From assembly GCA_022702545.1 (NCBI GenBank), contig JAHRBC010000002.1, positions 8,742,001 to 8,806,000 on the forward strand: DNA of 64,000 bases. The letters are read 5' to 3'. The stretch's first letter is position 1. Each line of letters opens with the position of its first letter. A model generated the notes under the pieces. It saw nothing but the letters and a program-made list of their open reading frames with translations. It had not been told where the DNA came from and ran no database searches. The stretch comes from Phycomyces nitens (lineage: Eukaryota > Mucoromycota > Mucoromycetes > Mucorales > Phycomycetaceae). Of this stretch, positions 11,164 through 26,300 are shown piece by piece. The position numbers were made by a program, and so were the translations under genes.

Positions 11164-14100
11164 ATGTCTTCTGCTTCCCAAAACAACACTGCCTGTTACT
11201 GTAACAAATGCAATGGTAACCAAGAAGGGTTCTCTATGGTATCCAGACGCAATTATCAGCGTCATGCCAAAAGAGCAAGAATTGAAGAGGCTGGACGAAC
11301 TGAGAGTAGTATGTATTAATTTTATATTTACTGCGCAATAATAACCATTATTCTTTAATTGAACCTCAGGCACACAAAGTGTCATTATGGATGTTGATGT
11401 TGAGGGTAAAAAATATTTATTTGAAAACCAGTTTAAGGGCAATAAACTAATCTATTCCATATTTGTAGCAATCCCGATGTTTGAATCTGAATCCATGGAA
11501 ACAATGGGCGGTCAGGCCAACCTACCTTTTTTGGATTCCGTCCCGATGTCTGACGATGATTTGGTTGACAATGAGGTCAATTGCGATGACACCGAGATTG
11601 TCAATGACAGCAACAATGGCGACAATGTGGAGAGTGATGTCGAGGAGATTGATGTTGAGGAGTTCAACGGCGAAGGTCAGTATTGAATAACTATCATAAA
11701 GAAGCATGCCAAAATTGAGTGTTAATAATTTTCCTTTTTTAAAACAGAACCCTTTGGTGCTCCTGGTATGCCCGAAAATCCAGTGCACAGGGCCATTGCC
11801 ATTTTCGTTGTTCTTTTTGCATCCCGTTATGCAGTCAACAAGGGCGCCGTTGTATTGATCCAGTTTGTCAATGAGCTCTTGACAGTCTACGGACAAGACT
11901 TTCAGCTCCCAACAAGTCTTGCTGGTCTTCAGAAGATGACGGGTTTTAGTGATATCACCAAAGATATCAAACGATTCGTGTCATGTCCAGATTGTCATCA
12001 AATATACGAAGAATCTATTTCCGTTCCCCCTCTCTGCAGCTCTGTGAAAATAGGCGCAAATATAACTTGTAACTGTGAGCTGACAAAGAAGTCGACGTCT
12101 GGTGCCATGGTGCCAAAGAAAATCTTTGTGTATCAGTCCATCAAAGATGCACTCAAGGTTCTCTTTCTTCGTCCTGGTTTCGAGCAGAAGATCGGCGTCT
12201 GGAACGACGAGCTGAAGGTGACAGACACCATGTGCGACATTTACGATGGCAAGATGTGGAAGGAGTTGAAAGACAGTGATGGTCTTTCATTTGTTGCCCG
12301 CCCTCGTTCTCTTCTGTTGACTCTAAACATCGACTGGTTTCAGCCGTTCGATGGTGTAACACACTCCTCTGGTGCTATATATTTGGCAATCAACAACTTG
12401 CCCAGAGATGAAAGATTCAAACCAGAGAACGTCGTCTTGGTTGGGTTAATGCCTGGACCAAAGGAACCCAAATCTTATGAGATCAACAACTATCTCAAGC
12501 CGTTGGTGGATGACCTTGAGCAGTTGTACGTTGGAATGACGATTCCAACCTTTGAATGTGGATCTGGAACAACTGTCCGTGCTGCGCTCCTTATGGTGGC
12601 ATGTGATATTCCAGCAGCCAGAAAAACAAGCGGATTTACGTCCCACAATAGCACTAACGCCTGCTACAAATGCAGCCGTCAATTCAGTCGTCTTGCTGGG
12701 ACAAGCAGTGTGGATTTCCATGGTTTCGACTATTCGCAGTGGTCTATTCGTAATGGTGTGGAAAACAGGGTGTATGCTGAGGAGTGGAAGAGTGCAAGTA
12801 CGCCCTCAGAAAGGCATCAGCTGGAGGTCGAAAATGGTGTTCAATGGTCGCAGTTGCATCGCCTTGGATACTTTGATCTAGTACGTGGAACGATCATTGA
12901 TCCCATGCACAACTTATTCTTGGGTACGGCGAAGAGGATGGTGGACAAGTGGATCGCTGGTGGCGATATTAATAATGGACAACTTAATGACATGGAGCAA
13001 ATCGCCAAGACAATGATCCTGCCAGCTTCATACACTTCATTAACAGCGAAAATTGGAAAGGGATTTTCATTTATGAAAGCTGATGAATGGAAGTCCTGGG
13101 TGCTGGTGTACTCTCCCGTCTTGTTGAAAGATGTTCTCAATGATGACAAGTTCAGAAACTGGATGGACTTTGTCGATGCCTGCCGTCTCCTTGTAAAGTC
13201 ATCCCTATCATTTGAAGAACTTGACGATGCCCATGACTACCTTGAAAAATTCTGTCAAAAGTGCGAGCGTCTTTACCCTCCTAGTGTCCTCACCTGCAAT
13301 ATGCATCTGCACCTCCATCTTCGCGAGACCATTCGTGATTTTGGACCAGTGTATGGCTATTGGCTCTTTGGGTTCAAGCGATACAACGGTTTGCTAAAGA
13401 ACGTGAGCACTAACAGAAAGGATAGTTTTGAGGCAACTTACATGAGGAATTTCGTAGAAGAAGCATACAAGGCCAATTATGTGCAAGCAGTCCTTGGATA
13501 CTCCAGTAAGATCCCATTCTCTTCTGTCTTTGCCAAGCTCGTATCTACACCCACACTTCCAGCCACAACTTCGCCAATCAATCATCCTCAGTTCAACTTG
13601 CAAGATTTTGTAAATGCTTCTCTGACCACAATGGATTCTGCAAAGGGTAACGAGCCTCTTCCTCCTTCGGCTTTTCCTCTGCAAGTTGGAATGAAAACAT
13701 TAATTGGTGATATCGATTATCCACATTTGCTGGATTATTATAAGCATGCTTATGACCTTCCCAGTCTTACCAGCTATCAGCACGCCTTCTCCCCGTTTTC
13801 CTTTGTTGATAACGAGATCACAAAGTTGAAGTCCATCAACTTACTTGGCCAAGTATATCGCGGTTCAAACAGACAAGGAAATGGAGGGTCGTTTATACAA
13901 GCACTGTTTGTTGGCAGCAATGAGGACGTTGTAAATGCATATACAGGCCAGATTCAGTATCTCTTTACACACAAGTTCGTGCCACCACCAGTTGATGATC
14001 TCCACCCGACTCGCATGGTTCATGACAATCAACATGTTTTCGCATTTGTTAAATGGTTTGTCACAACCTGTGATAGAACACGAGAGAATGAAGGTGTTGA

Positions 14101-14251
14101 GGTGTATCTCCCAAGGCATTCTCCAGATGACTTGAACAGTATTCTTCCAGTGCATAGGATTTTGTTAGAAGTTGCCATTGGACAGCAAATCACTCGAACT
14201 AATAGGAAAACAATGCTCGTCATCCCTCTTCCCAAAAAAATCTGCGCCTAA
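11164..14251 (+). CDS. Transposase of E2 (Tnp2/Plavaka-like), four exons, about 963 aa, apparently intact
   Basis: Exons are 11164-11308, 11370-11405, 11469-11675 and 11748-14251; all junctions are GT-AG and keep frame. Exon 1 gives the C-x-C-x2-C cluster (CYCNKC) and the basic QRHAKRAR. Exon 3 is acidic. Exon 4 starts PFGAPGMPENPVHR and contains CPDCHQIY (possible second metal site), NIDWFQPFDG (about residue 320), NNLPRDERFKPEN, LMPGPKEPK, CDIPAARKTSGF (about 414), ACYKC and DPMHNLFLG (about 513). Late in the protein, FGPVYGYWLFGFKRYNG and a C-terminal HVFAFVKW ... ILPVHRILLEV domain follow. These are hallmarks of Tnp2/Plavaka transposases. Intron 2 (63 nt) has no stop, so retention would also stay open here, but the E1 copy cannot be read through it. 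The gene converges on the accessory gene, with 129 bp between stops. Confidence 0.88.
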
Positions 14252-14380
14252 TATAAAATAAAAAATATCTTCTTCTTTTAAAGATAACCAAAATTAAGGC
14301 ACCAAAAAATATACTTTATATATATTGACGGTATTACGTTCTTGGGGAAGTGGGTGAGAAAATATAAACAACAACTTTAT

Positions 14381-17300
14381 TTATACATCGTTTCTAAAAG
14401 CCCACTGTGGGAGGCGGGAAACCACGTCATTTGGGGCCGCTGAGTTTGACACACTCTTAAAAACCCGAGGCAAGAATTGATGGGAATGCAAACCCATTCC
14501 ATCAAGGACATGAGAGTCAACAATAGTGATGAGTCTATTAAACTGAAATACAAGTATTAATATTTTATATAACAATTCAGACACGTAACCCAGTTATTGC
14601 TGTTGTAAATGAGTATTGATCACTGCTGAATCTGAGAGTAAGACTGAAGGATAAAATAATATCCTCAGCTATTCCAGTCAAACGGATCTGGCTTTATGAG
14701 ATTATCCAATACACAGATCATCATACACATAATTGATTATTATTTATTATTATTATTGTTATCACCATAATATGGGATATACAGATATACACATATTTAT
14801 CTAATGGCATCATCATATTCCATCTACATATTTCGTTGATTATATGAATACTTGATTGAGAGACTACAACTACAATGAATTAATAATTCTAAAAACATTA
14901 CCCAAGTATCTGGGTCGGAATATTAAAATATTACCAATAGCATAAATGCTCTTCTTTACCAAAGCTCTCTGGCTGATCTGACTGGAGAAGTATCATATCA
15001 ATAGGTCTCTCTGGATCTTTCCAGAAAGACAATACTCCTGGAAGATGACTCATCGTGATAAATATTACCAAAGCATATACTGAATTATAAATCAGAAAAC
15101 ATATAAATATCAGTAGTTAGTTCTGTGTAGAAACATAACCTTTTTCTTTGGAATAAACACCCTACACAAGTTCTCACGAATTCTTTCGTATCTTTCCAAG
15201 TTTATTTCTACCCACAACATTTTTTTCGTGAACTACAATGAACTCTCCTGCTGACTTGTTCCCTGCTGGTTTGACCACTGTTCCTGAGGAGGCTACCTTG
15301 TCCCCCATGTCTGCGGATGAACTTTTCTCTGACTTGAGTGCACCTGTCCTGTGTCCGGATGCTGCCCCTGGTTTTGGTTCTGTTTCTGGTTCTGGTTTCC
15401 CTTCTGTTGGTAGAGAAGCAGCTACTGCTTCCTCCTGTGTGGCCGCTCTTAAGGCCGAATTGGGCAATCACATTGAGGCCTTCAGCGCTGCTCATGTAGC
15501 AAACAATGAGCAAGCAGCTGATGATGCACTCCGCAGGATCGAGCGCACAAGATTGGCTATTGCAAGCCTTGAAAAGTGCAGCGAGATGCTTGCCTCTCCT
15601 GGTGCGAACACAGAGAGAGCTGGCCGTGGAGGAGGGTTGACTCTCAACCGAAGAGATCTCCCCAAATTCCAATTGGCTGCTAGTATCATAAAGCCCTTCC
15701 CAAGTGAAGAGGTGTTTGAATCAGTTGGACATTTCCTACGTACCTTCGAGAATGTAATCGAGTCTTCATCCTTGGACATCGAAAAAGTTTGGATGAAATT
15801 CCTGCCGCTCTGCTTGCCTCATACAGATGATGGATGGGTAGAGACGGATCTCAAGAAGTGTAACAGTTGGAAATCGGCGAAATCGTGCTTCAACGAAAGA
15901 CATGGTTCCAGCCTGGTGTCTCGACGATTTACAGACCAGGTCTTTACAATGGTAATGAAGAACACTGAGTCAATCGGTGATTACTCCAAGAAGTTCCTCC
16001 GAGCGGTATACAATGCTGGTCTAAACAAAGACGATCCTCGTATCGCTGATCGCTTCCTTGCTTCGTTGGCCTTGTCAGTGCAAACGTTGATAAAAGTTAC
16101 CATGGCTCGCTCTCCCAATGGGGAAGCAAAGCGTGAGTGGACTGTGGAGCAGATCACGCAGATTGGCAGAGACATCCTTGGGGATGACAATAGGCTCTAT
16201 GCTGAGGCAACCCGTTTGATTCCTGGTGCCCATGGGCAACCTGAGAAGAAATATGAGGACCATCCCAGAAAGAAGCCACACCACCACACCAGCAAGATTA
16301 CAAAGCATGAGAAAACATTTTTCTGCTCGCACCATGGGAAGAATCCTACCCATGAGTCTAGTAAATGTTTTACCTTGATAAACCGCAAGAACAAAGCCAG
16401 TAGTCTCAACAGTCGCAATCCATGCAGACGTTGTGGGGAAAACTACCACCACGGTCATGTCTGCAAGAGCAAGAACAATGAGCCGATTCTAATGGTATCC
16501 CAGTCTCCCGCGAAGGATAAGTCTGAGCAGACGCTCAAGGCAATCCAGGACAGGATTGATGAAGACATGGAAGAGATATCGTTTGAATGTAAGTATCTAC
16601 TTGACAGAATTGAGAGAAGAATTAAAGCTAATGATGCATTTAATCTTACAACTCCAATCATTATAGAGAACCAGAAGCTCATTGGGATGATCGATACAGG
16701 CAGTTCCCGCACTTTTATAAATTTGAAATGTTTAAATAACAATTTACAAATAACAAAAATAAATGCTTCAATTGGTTCCTTTAACTTTCTGTCCAAGAAT
16801 AGTAGTACAAAGAGATTAGGAAAAACTGATCCTTTGAATTTTAAATATATAAATGGCATTACCTTTAAACATGCACCAGAGGTGTTAGAGTTTAATATGG
16901 GTTTCAATTTCGATATCCTCCTTGGAAGAGATATCTTGGCAAAAATGAATATTGGATTAATTAATGTTGCATATGATATCGAAGGCGAATATGTCCATTC
17001 AGATAATGCAAAAGACTATGCCGCCATTTATGAAAACCTGAATATCGATAAAGAGAAAAAGTTTGAACCTGATAATTCGCCGGCTGGCACAGCACAGCAA
17101 CGAGCAGAATTTATGAGCTCTATTAAAGAAGCCTTGGAGGAGAATAAGAATATCCCCGTTGAGTCATACTGTCCTTTATCAGAATCTATTATTCGTTTAC
17201 CCACTAAGGAAGGTGCTACGGCTTACAGACGGCAGTATCCCATACCGCACGCTCTAAGACCAACACTTGACAAGCAAGTAAAAGAATGGCTTGAGACAGG

Positions 17301-20300
17301 AACTATTGTAAAGTCCAAGACCAACACTTCCTTTAACAGTCCAATGTTGCTTGTTCCAAAGAGAAACAAAGCTGGTGAGATTGTTAGTCATAGAGTGTGT
17401 TTGGACGTAAGATTGTTGAATCAGATCCTACCTCCCACATTCAATTACCCAATTCCAAAAGTCCAAACAATATTCCAAAACTTGAGTGGAAAGAAATTCT
17501 TTACCACACTTGACTTATCCAATGCGTATCATCGTTTCAAAGTTGCACCCGAGGATGTACATAAATTGACATTTACTCATTTAGATGGGCAACAATATAG
17601 CTTTATTAAAGGCTGTTTTGGCTTAAAGATGCTTACTTCACAATTTCAACATGTCATGGCTACTTTATTTGATAAGATTGACTGTGTACAGAATTTTGTT
17701 GATGATTGTATCGTTGCCAGTGAAACATTTGAACAGCATGTCAAAGATGTCAAACTAGTTATTGAGAAATTGTCATCCGCGAAGTTGATCCTGAACTCAG
17801 AAAAATGTGTCTGGTTTCAACATTCAGTGAGATTGCTTGGTTTTGTCGTCAATGAGACAGGCACCAAGGTTGATAAGCGAAAGTTGACAAATGTTGACAA
17901 ATGGCCTATTCCTAGAACTGCGAAACAGATTCAGCAATTCATGGGTTTGATCAATTACTTTAGAGATTATATTCCTATGATTTCAAAGGTAGCTGAGCCT
18001 ATTTCACGGTTAAGTCATGCCAAGAATGTATCTGATCAATGGACAGATGAGCAGACACAAAGCTTTAAAGCTCTAAAAGACATATTGCACAAAGATTTGA
18101 TTCTTCATTACGCAGATATGTCACGTGAAATGTATGTGGCCACAGATGCATCCCTTTATGGAGCAGCCTGCTTATTGTTTCAGCGAGATGAACAAGGGCG
18201 CGATAAATATATCAGCTTTGTATCAACTTCATTGAGCCCATCGCAACGACGATGGAGCACAACTAAAAGAGAATTATATGCAGTCGTTTTGGCGCTTGAA
18301 AAATTCCGTCCATTTCTATGGGGCCGACAGTTCACTATTTTTACTGATCATCGAGCACTCATTTATCTCCATACTCAAAAAATAGCTAATCCAATGATGA
18401 TTGGCTGGATTGAGACACTCCTTGACTTTGATTTTAAGGTGGTCCATATTCCTGGCTTATTGAATAAGCTACCTGATTTATTAAGCCGCTTGTATCCTCC
18501 AGAGGATAGTGACAAGCTGGTGGAGGATGATGGATTGAGAAAAATCAGAACAGATAACCTACAACCCAAAAGTAGAGTTATTGTTCGAAAGAAAAAATAT
18601 AGTAAAGACAGAGTGCTAAATGTACTTGCAACGCAACTCGTCGAAAATGTATCAGAGACGTCTGACTATATGTCACCTCCTGAAGAAAAGCGTAATGGCT
18701 TATTAAAAGAAGCACATTCGTTTGGTCACTTTGGAAGTCAAGCTATAGTGAATGATCTTCATTCACAAGGCTTACACTGGACTAATATATATGAAGAGGC
18801 TAAAGAGATTATCCGTTCTTGCCCTGAATGTCAGAAGCACAATATTAGCAAGAGAGGCTATCACCCATTGACTAATGTTGTAGCATTCCAACCATTTGAT
18901 CATGTTGCAATTGATTTATGCGGTGAATTCCCTGTATCAGAGGATGGACACACGTACATGTTGGTTCTGGTTGATGTATGCTCCAAGTATGTGATCTTGA
19001 GACCACTGCCAAACAAGAACTCAACAACAATAGCTAAAGCATTGATAAAGATTTTTGGAGATTATGGTTTTCCCAAAGTAATGCAAAGTGACAATGGTCT
19101 GGAATTCAGAAACTCTTTGATGTCAAGCCTATCTAAAGAGCTTGGGATAGATAGGAGATATTCTACGGCATATCATCCACAAGGGAATGGTATTGCTGAA
19201 GCTAGTGTAAAGATTGCAGAGAATACTGTACGTAAAATGATGAGAGCGAACAGCAATGACTGGTGTCACTATCTGCCAATTGTTCAGCTATGCATCAATA
19301 GACATATTCCTCAAAAGACACTAAGCGCACCGTTTTCATTAATGTATGCTCGCAGAGTCAATGTACCTGATGAGTATAGTGACAAAGGAAAACACTCTCT
19401 TCCTAAAGCCACAATGACAATTGATGAGCTAGAGAAGCAGATTGATCATATGGAAAATATCATATTCCCTGCCATTAACGAACGTGTGTTAAGGATTAAT
19501 GAGGAATTGAAAAAGAAATATGATCATAAAAATATCCTAATCGACATCCCCAAAGGAACACACGTAATGGTCAGATTACCACATCGATCAAACAAATTGG
19601 CACCTATTTATGAAGGTCCATATACAGTGGTTCGAAAGAATAAAGGAGGATCGTACGAGCTAAAGGATGAGCAAGGTGAATTGTTACACCGAAATTATAC
19701 ACCCTCCGAACTCAAGATGGTCACCATTGATGAATCAACAATTGACAATGAGCTCTACGAAGTTGAAGACATTCGAGATCATCGTGGTACTGCTGGTCAA
19801 CGGGAATATTTGGTCAAATGGGCTGGTTATGGCGAACGTGCCAATACATGGCAAATGGCTGAAGACTTTACTGATTCCACAATCGTACAAAAGTACTGGA
19901 AGAAAGTTAGAGAGTTGGAACGTTTAGAGAATGAGAGAGCCGAAGACTTGATTAACAAGAGTGCATCCTCAAATAAGAAAACAGTTCACACCGCTAAACT
20001 AAATGGTAAAAGTAACAATAACGATGAGCACAAGAAAAGAACGCTTCCTACCACTTTGAGCAGAGAAGAAAGATTACACAAAAGAAGAGCAATCAAAAAT
20101 CAAAAATAATGAACACGTAATCCACGAAGCTGAGTTTACAGTGTAGATCTCCATAAAAAGTACAAAAAATTATGTGCATGATTGACTTGAATAAAACAAG
20201 CAATTGGCCAGATCATGAAATAGTAAATGAGATGTTTTATGCCGAATCAACAAAAGGTATTGTTGAATCTGGTGGAGGATAATGTTGTAAATGAGTATTG

Positions 20301-23300
20301 ATCACTGCTGAATCTGAGAGTAAGACTGAAGGATAAAATAATATCCTCAGCTATTCCAGTCAAACGGATCTGGCTTTATGAGATTATCCAATACACAGAT
20401 CATCATACACATAATTGATTATTATTTATTATTATTATTGTTATCACCATAATATGGGATATACAGATATACACATATTTATCTAATGGCATCATCATAT
20501 TCCATCTACATATTTCGTTGATTATATGAATACTTGATTGAGAGACTACAACTACAATGAATTAATAATTCTAAAAACATTACCCAAGTATCTGGGTCGG
20601 AATATTAAAATATTACCAATAGCATAAATGCTCTTCTTTACCAAAGCTCTCTGGCTGATCTGACTGGAGAAGTATCATATCAATAGGTCTCTCTGGATCT
20701 TTCCAGAAAGACAATACTCCTGGAAGATGACTCATCGTGATAAATATTACCAAAGCATATACTGAATTATAAATCAGAAAACATATAAATATCAGTAGTT
20801 AGTTCTGTGTAGAAACATAACCTTTTTCTTTGGAATAAACACCCTACACAAGTTCTCACGAATTCTTTCGTATCTTTCCAAGTTTATTTCTACCCACAAC
20901 ATTTTTTCGTGAACTACAATGAACTCTCCTGCTGACTTGTTCCCTGCTGGTTTGACCACTGTTCCTGAGGAGGCTACCTTGTCCCCCATGTCTGCGGATG
21001 AACTTTTCTCTGACTTGAGTGCACCTGTCCTGTGTCCGGATGCTGCCCCTGGTTTTGGTTCTGTTTCTGGTTCTGGTTTCCCTTCTGTTGGTAGAGAAGC
21101 AGCTACTGCTTCCTCCTGTGTGGCCGCTCTTAAGGCCGAATTGGGCAATCACATTGAGGCCTTCAGCGCTGCTCATGTAGCAAACAATGAGCAAGCAGCT
21201 GATGATGCACTCCGCAGGATCGAGCGCACAAGATTGGCTATTGCAAGCCTTGAAAAGTGCAGCGAGATGCTTGCCTCTCCTGGTGCGAACACAGAGAGAG
21301 CTGGCCGTGGAGGAGGGTTGACTCTCAACCGAAGAGATCTCCCCAAATTCCAATTGGCTGCTAGTATCATAAAGCCCTTCCCAAGTGAAGAGGTGTTTGA
21401 ATCAGTTGGACATTTCCTACGTACCTTCGAGAATGTAATCGAGTCTTCATCCTTGGACATCGAAAAAGTTTGGATGAAATTCCTGCCGCTCTGCTTGCCT
21501 CATACAGATGATGGATGGGTAGAGACGGATCTCAAGAAGTGTAACAGTTGGAAATCGGCGAAATCGTGCTTCAACGAAAGACATGGTTCCAGCCTGGTGT
21601 CTCGACGATTTACAGACCAGGTCTTTACAATGGTAATGAAGAACACTGAGTCAATCGGTGATTACTCCAAGAAGTTCCTCCGAGCGGTATACAATGCTGG
21701 TCTAAACAAAGACGATCCTCGTATCGCTGATCGCTTCCTTGCTTCGTTGGCCTTGTCAGTGCAAACGTTGATAAAAGTTACCATGGCTCGCTCTCCCAAT
21801 GGGGAAGCAAAGCGTGAGTGGACTGTGGAGCAGATCACGCAGATTGGCAGAGACATCCTTGGGGATGACAATAGGCTCTATGCTGAGGCAACCCGTTTGA
21901 TTCCTGGTGCCCATGGGCAACCTGAGAAGAAATATGAGGACCATCCCAGAAAGAAGCCACACCACCACACCAGCAAGATTACAAAGCATGAGAAAACATT
22001 TTTCTGCTCGCACCATGGGAAGAATCCTACCCATGAGTCTAGTAAATGTTTTACCTTGATAAACCGCAAGAACAAAGCCAGTAGTCTCAACAGTCGCAAT
22101 CCATGCAGACGTTGTGGGGAAAACTACCACCACGGTCATGTCTGCAAGAGCAAGAACAATGAGCCGATTCTAATGGTATCCCAGTCTCCCGCGAAGGATA
22201 AGTCTGAGCAGACGCTCAAGGCAATCCAGGACAGGATTGATGAAGACATGGAAGAGATATCGTTTGAATGTAAGTATCTACTTGACAGAATTGAGAGAAG
22301 AATTAAAGCTAATGATGCATTTAATCTTACAACTCCAATCATTATAGAGAACCAGAAGCTCATTGGGATGATCGATACAGGCAGTTCCCGCACTTTTATA
22401 AATTTGAAATGTTTAAATAACAATTTACAAATAACAAAAATAAATGCTTCAATTGGTTCCTTTAACTTTCTGTCCAAGAATAGTAGTACAAAGAGATTAG
22501 GAAAAACTGATCCTTTGAATTTTAAATATATAAATGGCATTACCTTTAAACATGCACCAGAGGTGTTAGAGTTTAATATGGGTTTCAATTTCGATATCCT
22601 CCTTGGAAGAGATATCTTGGCAAAAATGAATATTGGATTAATTAATGTTGCATATGATATCGAAGGCGAATATGTCCATTCAGATAATGCAAAAGACTAT
22701 GCCGCCATTTATGAAAACCTGAATATCGATAAAGAGAAAAAGTTTGAACCTGATAATTCGCCGGCTGGCACAGCACAGCAACGAGCAGAATTTATGAGCT
22801 CTATTAAAGAAGCCTTGGAGGAGAATAAGAATATCCCCGTTGAGTCATACTGTCCTTTATCAGAATCTATTATTCGTTTACCCACTAAGGAAGGTGCTAC
22901 GGCTTACAGACGGCAGTATCCCATACCGCACGCTCTAAGACCAACACTTGACAAGCAAGTAAAAGAATGGCTTGAGACAGGAACTATTGTAAAGTCCAAG
23001 ACCAACACTTCCTTTAACAGTCCAATGTTGCTTGTTCCAAAGAGAAACAAAGCTGGTGAGATTGTTAGTCATAGAGTGTGTTTGGACGTAAGATTGTTGA
23101 ATCAGATCCTACCTCCCACATTCAATTACCCAATTCCAAAAGTCCAAACAATATTCCAAAACTTGAGTGGAAAGAAATTCTTTACCACACTTGACTTATC
23201 CAATGCGTATCATCGTTTCAAAGTTGCACCCGAGGATGTACATAAATTGACATTTACTCATTTAGATGGGCAACAATATAGCTTTATTAAAGGCTGTTTT

Positions 23301-26300
23301 GGCTTAAAGATGCTTACTTCACAATTTCAACATGTCATGGCTACTTTATTTGATAAGATTGACTGTGTACAGAATTTTGTTGATGATTGTATCGTTGCCA
23401 GTGAAACATTTGAACAGCATGTCAAAGATGTCAAACTAGTTATTGAGAAATTGTCATCCGCGAAGTTGATCCTGAACTCAGAAAAATGTGTCTGGTTTCA
23501 ACATTCAGTGAGATTGCTTGGTTTTGTCGTCAATGAGACAGGCACCAAGGTTGATAAGCGAAAGTTGACAAATGTTGACAAATGGCCTATTCCTAGAACT
23601 GCGAAACAGATTCAGCAATTCATGGGTTTGATCAATTACTTTAGAGATTATATTCCTATGATTTCAAAGGTAGCTGAGCCTATTTCACGGTTAAGTCATG
23701 CCAAGAATGTATCTGATCAATGGACAGATGAGCAGACACAAAGCTTTAAAGCTCTAAAAGACATATTGCACAAAGATTTGATTCTTCATTACGCAGATAT
23801 GTCACGTGAAATGTATGTGGCCACAGATGCATCCCTTTATGGAGCAGCCTGCTTATTGTTTCAGCGAGATGAACAAGGGCGCGATAAATATATCAGCTTT
23901 GTATCAACTTCATTGAGCCCATCGCAACGACGATGGAGCACAACTAAAAGAGAATTATATGCAGTCGTTTTGGCGCTTGAAAAATTCCGTCCATTTCTAT
24001 GGGGCCGACAGTTCACTATTTTTACTGATCATCGAGCACTCATTTATCTCCATACTCAAAAAATAGCTAATCCAATGATGATTGGCTGGATTGAGACACT
24101 CCTTGACTTTGATTTTAAGGTGGTCCATATTCCTGGCTTATTGAATAAGCTACCTGATTTATTAAGCCGCTTGTATCCTCCAGAGGATAGTGACAAGCTG
24201 GTGGAGGATGATGGATTGAGAAAAATCAGAACAGATAACCTACAACCCAAAAGTAGAGTTATTGTTCGAAAGAAAAAATATAGTAAAGACAGAGTGCTAA
24301 ATGTACTTGCAACGCAACTCGTCGAAAATGTATCAGAGACGTCTGACTATATGTCACCTCCTGAAGAAAAGCGTAATGGCTTATTAAAAGAAGCACATTC
24401 GTTTGGTCACTTTGGAAGTCAAGCTATAGTGAATGATCTTCATTCACAAGGCTTACACTGGACTAATATATATGAAGAGGCTAAAGAGATTATCCGTTCT
24501 TGCCCTGAATGTCAGAAGCACAATATTAGCAAGAGAGGCTATCACCCATTGACTAATGTTGTAGCATTCCAACCATTTGATCATGTTGCAATTGATTTAT
24601 GCGGTGAATTCCCTGTATCAGAGGATGGACACACGTACATGTTGGTTCTGGTTGATGTATGCTCCAAGTATGTGATCTTGAGACCACTGCCAAACAAGAA
24701 CTCAACAACAATAGCTAAAGCATTGATAAAGATTTTTGGAGATTATGGTTTTCCCAAAGTAATGCAAAGTGACAATGGTCTGGAATTCAGAAACTCTTTG
24801 ATGTCAAGCCTATCTAAAGAGCTTGGGATAGATAGGAGATATTCTACGGCATATCATCCACAAGGGAATGGTATTGCTGAAGCTAGTGTAAAGATTGCAG
24901 AGAATACTGTACGTAAAATGATGAGAGCGAACAGCAATGACTGGTGTCACTATCTGCCAATTGTTCAGCTATGCATCAATAGACATATTCCTCAAAAGAC
25001 ACTAAGCGCACCGTTTTCATTAATGTATGCTCGCAGAGTCAATGTACCTGATGAGTATAGTGACAAAGGAAAACACTCTCTTCCTAAAGCCACAATGACA
25101 ATTGATGAGCTAGAGAAGCAGATTGATCATATGGAAAATATCATATTCCCTGCCATTAACGAACGTGTGTTAAGGATTAATGAGGAATTGAAAAAGAAAT
25201 ATGATCATAAAAATATCCTAATCGACATCCCCAAAGGAACACACGTAATGGTCAGATTACCACATCGATCAAACAAATTGGCACCTATTTATGAAGGTCC
25301 ATATACAGTGGTTCGAAAGAATAAAGGAGGATCGTACGAGCTAAAGGATGAGCAAGGTGAATTGTTACACCGAAATTATACACCCTCCGAACTCAAGATG
25401 GTCACCATTGATGAATCAACAATTGACAATGAGCTCTACGAAGTTGAAGACATTCGAGATCATCGTGGTACTGCTGGTCAACGGGAATATTTGGTCAAAT
25501 GGGCTGGTTATGGCGAACGTGCCAATACATGGCAAATGGCTGAAGACTTTACTGATTCCACAATCGTACAAAAGTACTGGAAGAAAGTTAGAGAGTTGGA
25601 ACGTTTAGAGAATGAGAGAGCCGAAGACTTGATTAACAAGAGTGCATCCTCAAATAAGAAAACAGTTCACACCGCTAAACTAAATGGTAAAAGTAACAAT
25701 AACGATGAGCACAAGAAAAGAACGCTTCCTACCACTTTGAGCAGAGAAGAAAGATTACACAAAAGAAGAGCAATCAAAAATCAAAAATAATGAACACGTA
25801 ATCCACGAAGCTGAGTTTACAGTGTAGATCTCCATAAAAAGTACAAAAATTATGTGCATGATTGACTTGAATAAAACAAGCAATTGGCCAGATCATGAAA
25901 TAGTAAATGAGATGTTTTATGCCGAATCAACAAAAGGTATTGTTGAATCTGGTGGAGGATAATGTTGTAAATGAGTATTGATCACTGCTGAATCTGAGAG
26001 TAAGACTGAAGGATAAAATAATATCCTCAGCTATTCCAGTCAAACGGATCTGGCTTTATGAGATTATCCAATACACAGATCATCATACACATAATTGATT
26101 ATTATTTATTATTATTATTGTTATCACCATAATATGGGATATACAGATATACACATATTTATCTAATGGCATCATCATATTCCATCTACATATTTCGTTG
26201 ATTATATGAATACTTGATTGAGAGACTACAACTACAATGAATTAATAATTCTAAAAACATTACCCAAGTATCTGGGTCGGAATATTAAAATATTACCAAT

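Noticed and set aside
15208..15672. Antisense ORFs of 95-165 codons over the start of both chromovirus bodies
   Set aside because: They repeat identically in both bodies and are mirror images of the Gag reading frame; no start context, splice sites or domain.
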